From NCBI GenBank assembly GCA_030042795.1, contig JASHYZ010000370.1, positions 1-8,513 on the forward strand: DNA of 8,513 bases. The letters are read 5' to 3'. Each line of letters starts with the position of its first letter. Positions within the stretch are counted from its first letter, which is position 1. Shown here piece by piece: positions 6,883 through 8,513 of the stretch. A program made the position numbers and the translations under genes. The DNA comes from Terriglobia bacterium. GTDB lineage: Bacteria; Acidobacteriota; Terriglobia; UBA7540. The notes under the pieces are model-generated. The model saw only the letters and a program-made list of their open reading frames with translations. It searched no databases and was not told where the DNA came from.

Positions 6883-6896
6883 CGTCAACTTTGACG
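6883..6896. repeat. Short inverted repeat in the DUF5666 leader
   Basis: CGTCAA and TTGACG flank a 2-base centre, forming a 14-bp near-palindrome 75 bp before the gene start at 6971. The TTGACG half resembles a -35 box, but no -10 is found at 15-19 nt. It may be a regulator half-site pair or chance. Confidence 0.3.
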
Positions 6897-6970
6897 GGTG
6901 CCGCTCGGGTGAGGTTTCAATGTAACCCCACATGCCGCCAATCCGTTCTAACATGAGGTAGGAGGAAGCA

Positions 6971-7747
6971 ATGGATATCAGGATATCGAAGAGGGCAACC
7001 CTCGTGTTGGGCATCACGTTGGGATACGTGCTGGCCGCTGTTCCTGTCCTGGGACAGGACGCGCAACAGGCGCAGCCGAACACCCAGCAGGAGGACCAGG
7101 CGGGACCTCCGGGAGGCCCGGGCCAGTTCCGCGGTCCACGCAGGGGGGGCGCCTTTGGAACCATCGTATCCGTCGGTGTCAATCAGTTGGTGATCAAGAG
7201 GCAGGATGGCCAAACCACCACCGTCCAGGTGAACAGCGAGACGAAGTTTCTTGACAGGGGCAAACCCATCGAACTGGAGGATCTCAAACCCGGTGACCAT
7301 GTGATGGTGCGCGCTCGCGCCCCGATGGACGAAGCGAGTGGCGTCACGCCGCCGGCGGGAGCAACGCCGAATCCGGGAGCTGCACCCGGGGCTAATGCCA
7401 CGCCGGCCGTGATTCTGGCGGCGTCAATCGCGCGCGTGCCGGCCGGGCAAGGCGGCGGGTTCAATGCTCCGCGGGCCTTCGGCCGCATCACGGCGATTAA
7501 CGGAAATCAGTTGACGGTGCAAAACCGGCAGGGTGAACGCGTAATCACGGTAGCGAGCGACGCCCACATCACGAAGGATGGACAGCCAGCGACGTTGAAA
7601 GACTTTAAGGTGGGCGACCCGGTTATGGCGCTAGGGCAGGAAGATAACGGCCAGTTTACCGCGACTCACCTCATGAGCGGTCAATTCCGGCGTGGCGGTC
7701 AGGGATACGTGCAAGCGCCAAGCGGGCAGCCTCCTCAGAATCCGTAA
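6971..7747 (+). CDS. Secreted protein with two DUF5666-like domains
   Basis: The 258-residue product begins at an ATG with a strong Shine-Dalgarno, GGAGG, five nt upstream (6961-6965). Residues 1-29 are a clear Sec signal peptide (basic start, hydrophobic LVLGITLGYVLAAVPVLG, predicted cut near Gly28/Gln29). A Gln/Pro/Gly-rich linker (30-58) follows. Two related small beta modules then appear: GGAFGTIVSVGVNQLVIK through LKPGDHVMVRA (59-115) and RAFGRITAINGNQLTVQN through FKVGDPVMALGQ (168-223). Both have the DUF5666 pattern of G-x-I-xx-I/V, NQL-x-V, a T-x-[FI] strand and L-K/F-x-V/P-GD. An Ala/Pro/Gly linker (122-160) separates them, and the tail is Gly/Gln/Pro-rich. Function is unknown; the OB-like modules suggest a periplasmic or extracellular binding or structural protein. 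It is divergent from the receptor and may share its control region. Confidence 0.85.
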   Translation: MDIRISKRATLVLGITLGYVLAAVPVLGQDAQQAQPNTQQEDQAGPPGGPGQFRGPRRGGAFGTIVSVGVNQLVIKRQDGQTTTVQVNSETKFLDRGKPIELEDLKPGDHVMVRARAPMDEASGVTPPAGATPNPGAAPGANATPAVILAASIARVPAGQGGGFNAPRAFGRITAINGNQLTVQNRQGERVITVASDAHITKDGQPATLKDFKVGDPVMALGQEDNGQFTATHLMSGQFRRGGQGYVQAPSGQPPQNP

Positions 7748-8215
7748 TCGTGCGGGTCGTTTCACGCCAAGGTGCCAAGACGCAAAGCACAGCTCTGGTT
7801 GACTGCAGTCAAGAGATGGTTTTCTTCGTGAACTCTGTGTTACCAACGTCCAATTTCTTCTCGGGCCGCGAAGATTTTCGTCTTGTGCTTGAATGCAGCT
7901 CGCAACCTCTCCGTGCCCTCTGTGGCCAAAAGCTTTCAACACCAAGGCCACAGAGTCTCCGTGAACTCCGTGTTAGAGGCTTCTTGGCACAGAGGCCGCT
8001 GAGAGTTGGGGTTTGACAACAATTCTTGTAACGCCGCTCTATGGGCACCCAAGGACGGCGGCCGCAGAACGGCCACTACAACAATGGTCGTCACGATATT
8101 CCGTAATCCTCAGTAGGAGGTTACGACTTTGCGTCTTCGCGCCTTTACATTAAACGTAGCATTTTTTCGAACAAGAATCCTCGCACGTCGAACTCACGCG
8201 CCGCAAACGCCACCA
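7748..8215. repeat. Gene-free convergent region made of degenerate dispersed-repeat sequence
   Basis: No convincing gene is present. AAGGTGCCAAGACGCAAAG at 7769-7787 recurs in inverted form at 8127-8145 with 17 of 19 matches (11 consecutive perfect: AAGACGCAAAG / CTTTGCGTCTT). Inside are degenerate copies of a CTCTGTG / CACAGAG / CGTGAACTCNGTGTTA motif: 7828-7844, 7911-7927, 7946-7978 and 7987-7996. A 10-bp inverted repeat CTCTGTGGCC (7918-7927) / GGCCACAGAG (7946-7955) encloses the palindrome AAAGCTTT. Similar CACAGAG and GCCAAGACGC phrases are familiar from intergenic regions of soil bacteria. Whether this is a mobile element relic or a repeat cluster cannot be decided here. Confidence 0.6.
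8102..8125. other. Hairpin between convergent genes, possible weak terminator
   Basis: CGTAA-T-CCTC and GAGG-TTACG pair across a 5-base loop (AGTAG) with one bulged T. It lies between the DUF5666 gene (plus) and the dehydrogenase (minus), 91 bp beyond the latter's stop. No strong U-run follows on either strand, so termination would be inefficient or factor-dependent. Confidence 0.35.
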
Positions 8216-8513
8216 TCAACTTTTGTACTCGTAAAACCCTCGACCCGACTTGCGGCCCAACCGCCCCGCGGCAACCATTTTCTCGAGGAGCGGACAGGGA
8301 CGATATTTCGAGTCGCGGAAGCCGTCGTAGAGCACCTTCATGATGTCGAGGCAAACGTCGAGGCCGATGAAGTCAGCGAGTTCAAGCGGCCCCATGGGGT
8401 GGTTCATACCCAGCTTCATGACGGCATCCAGCGCTTGAGGCTCCGCCACCCCCTCCATGACTGCAAAAATGGCCTCATTGATCATGGGCATCAAAACACG
8501 GTTGGAGACAAAA
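8216..8513 (-). CDS. 3-hydroxybutyryl-CoA dehydrogenase, C-terminal part (5' end beyond window)
   Basis: The minus-strand frame enters from the right edge and ends with TGA at 8216-8218; 98 residues are visible. It opens with [16 protein letters not shown], where Asn matches the conserved active-site Asn of 3-hydroxyacyl-CoA dehydrogenases. It then follows the family's C-terminal helical domain: [20 protein letters not shown] (with one leading variation, DAVMKLG), [29 protein letters not shown] and [12 protein letters not shown]. The enzyme oxidises (S)-3-hydroxybutyryl-CoA with NAD(P)+ in fatty-acid oxidation or butyryl-CoA/PHB metabolism. The NAD-binding Rossmann domain and catalytic His-Glu pair are outside the window. 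TTG and ATG codons inside the visible part are internal, not starts, because the conserved sequence continues through them. No nearby gene in the window belongs to the same pathway. Confidence 0.93.
   Translation of the reverse strand, partial: FVSNRVLMPMINEAIFAVMEGVAEPQALDAVMKLGMNHPMGPLELADFIGLDVCLDIMKVLYDGFRDSKYRPCPLLEKMVAAGRLGRKSGRGFYEYKS

Noticed and set aside
7750..8048. Small open frames on both strands after the DUF5666 gene
   Set aside because: They consist of the degenerate dispersed-repeat sequence, lack ribosome binding sites and show no protein pattern.
8145..8354. A 69-codon minus-strand open frame overlapping the dehydrogenase end
   Set aside because: It lies in another frame of the conserved dehydrogenase C-terminus and has no recognisable features.

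Overview
The window looks like a chromosomal segment from an Acidobacteriota (Terriglobia-type) bacterium. It is GC-rich. It carries a VWFA-related protein of the type expanded in that phylum, a very large TonB-dependent receptor with an N-terminal carboxypeptidase-regulatory-like domain and a glycine-rich insert, and a secreted DUF5666-type protein. This assignment rests on recognising the families; no search was run.

Layout. (1) 1-1410, minus strand: a secreted VWFA-domain protein whose C-terminus lies beyond the window's left edge. (2) 1411-1898: a regulatory-looking gap with a sigma70-type promoter (1461-1488), three 28-bp AT-rich direct repeats (1516-1634) and a cluster of CTAG-centred palindromes (1796-1852). 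Bases 1635-1795 show nothing recognisable. (3) 1899-2927, minus: a GNAT acetyltransferase of the phosphinothricin/methionine-sulfoximine type fused to a C-terminal GAF domain. (4) 2944-6588, minus: the TonB-dependent receptor. Its stop codon overlaps the Shine-Dalgarno sequence of the GNAT-GAF gene 16 nt downstream, so the two probably form an operon. (5) 6589-6970: a divergent intergenic region with a perfect 12-bp inverted repeat whose arms contain candidate -10 boxes facing both ways, followed by a REP-like stem-loop. (6) 6971-7747, plus: a secreted protein with two DUF5666-like modules. (7) 7748-8215: a convergent intergenic region filled with degenerate dispersed-repeat sequence bounded by inverted copies of a 19-bp motif. 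(8) 8216-8513, minus: the C-terminal part of a 3-hydroxybutyryl-CoA dehydrogenase that enters from the right edge.

How the parts fit. The receptor and the DUF5666 protein are divergently transcribed and may share one control element; both are predicted to be exported, so a joint envelope role is plausible but unproven. The VWFA gene has its own promoter, with repeats and palindromes upstream that could be operator sites. The dehydrogenase belongs to fatty-acid/butyryl-CoA metabolism and seems unrelated to the rest. There is no CRISPR array, phage, transposase, tRNA or rRNA. The least ordinary items are the GNAT-GAF fusion, the repeat arrays ahead of the VWFA gene, and the symmetric divergent promoter.
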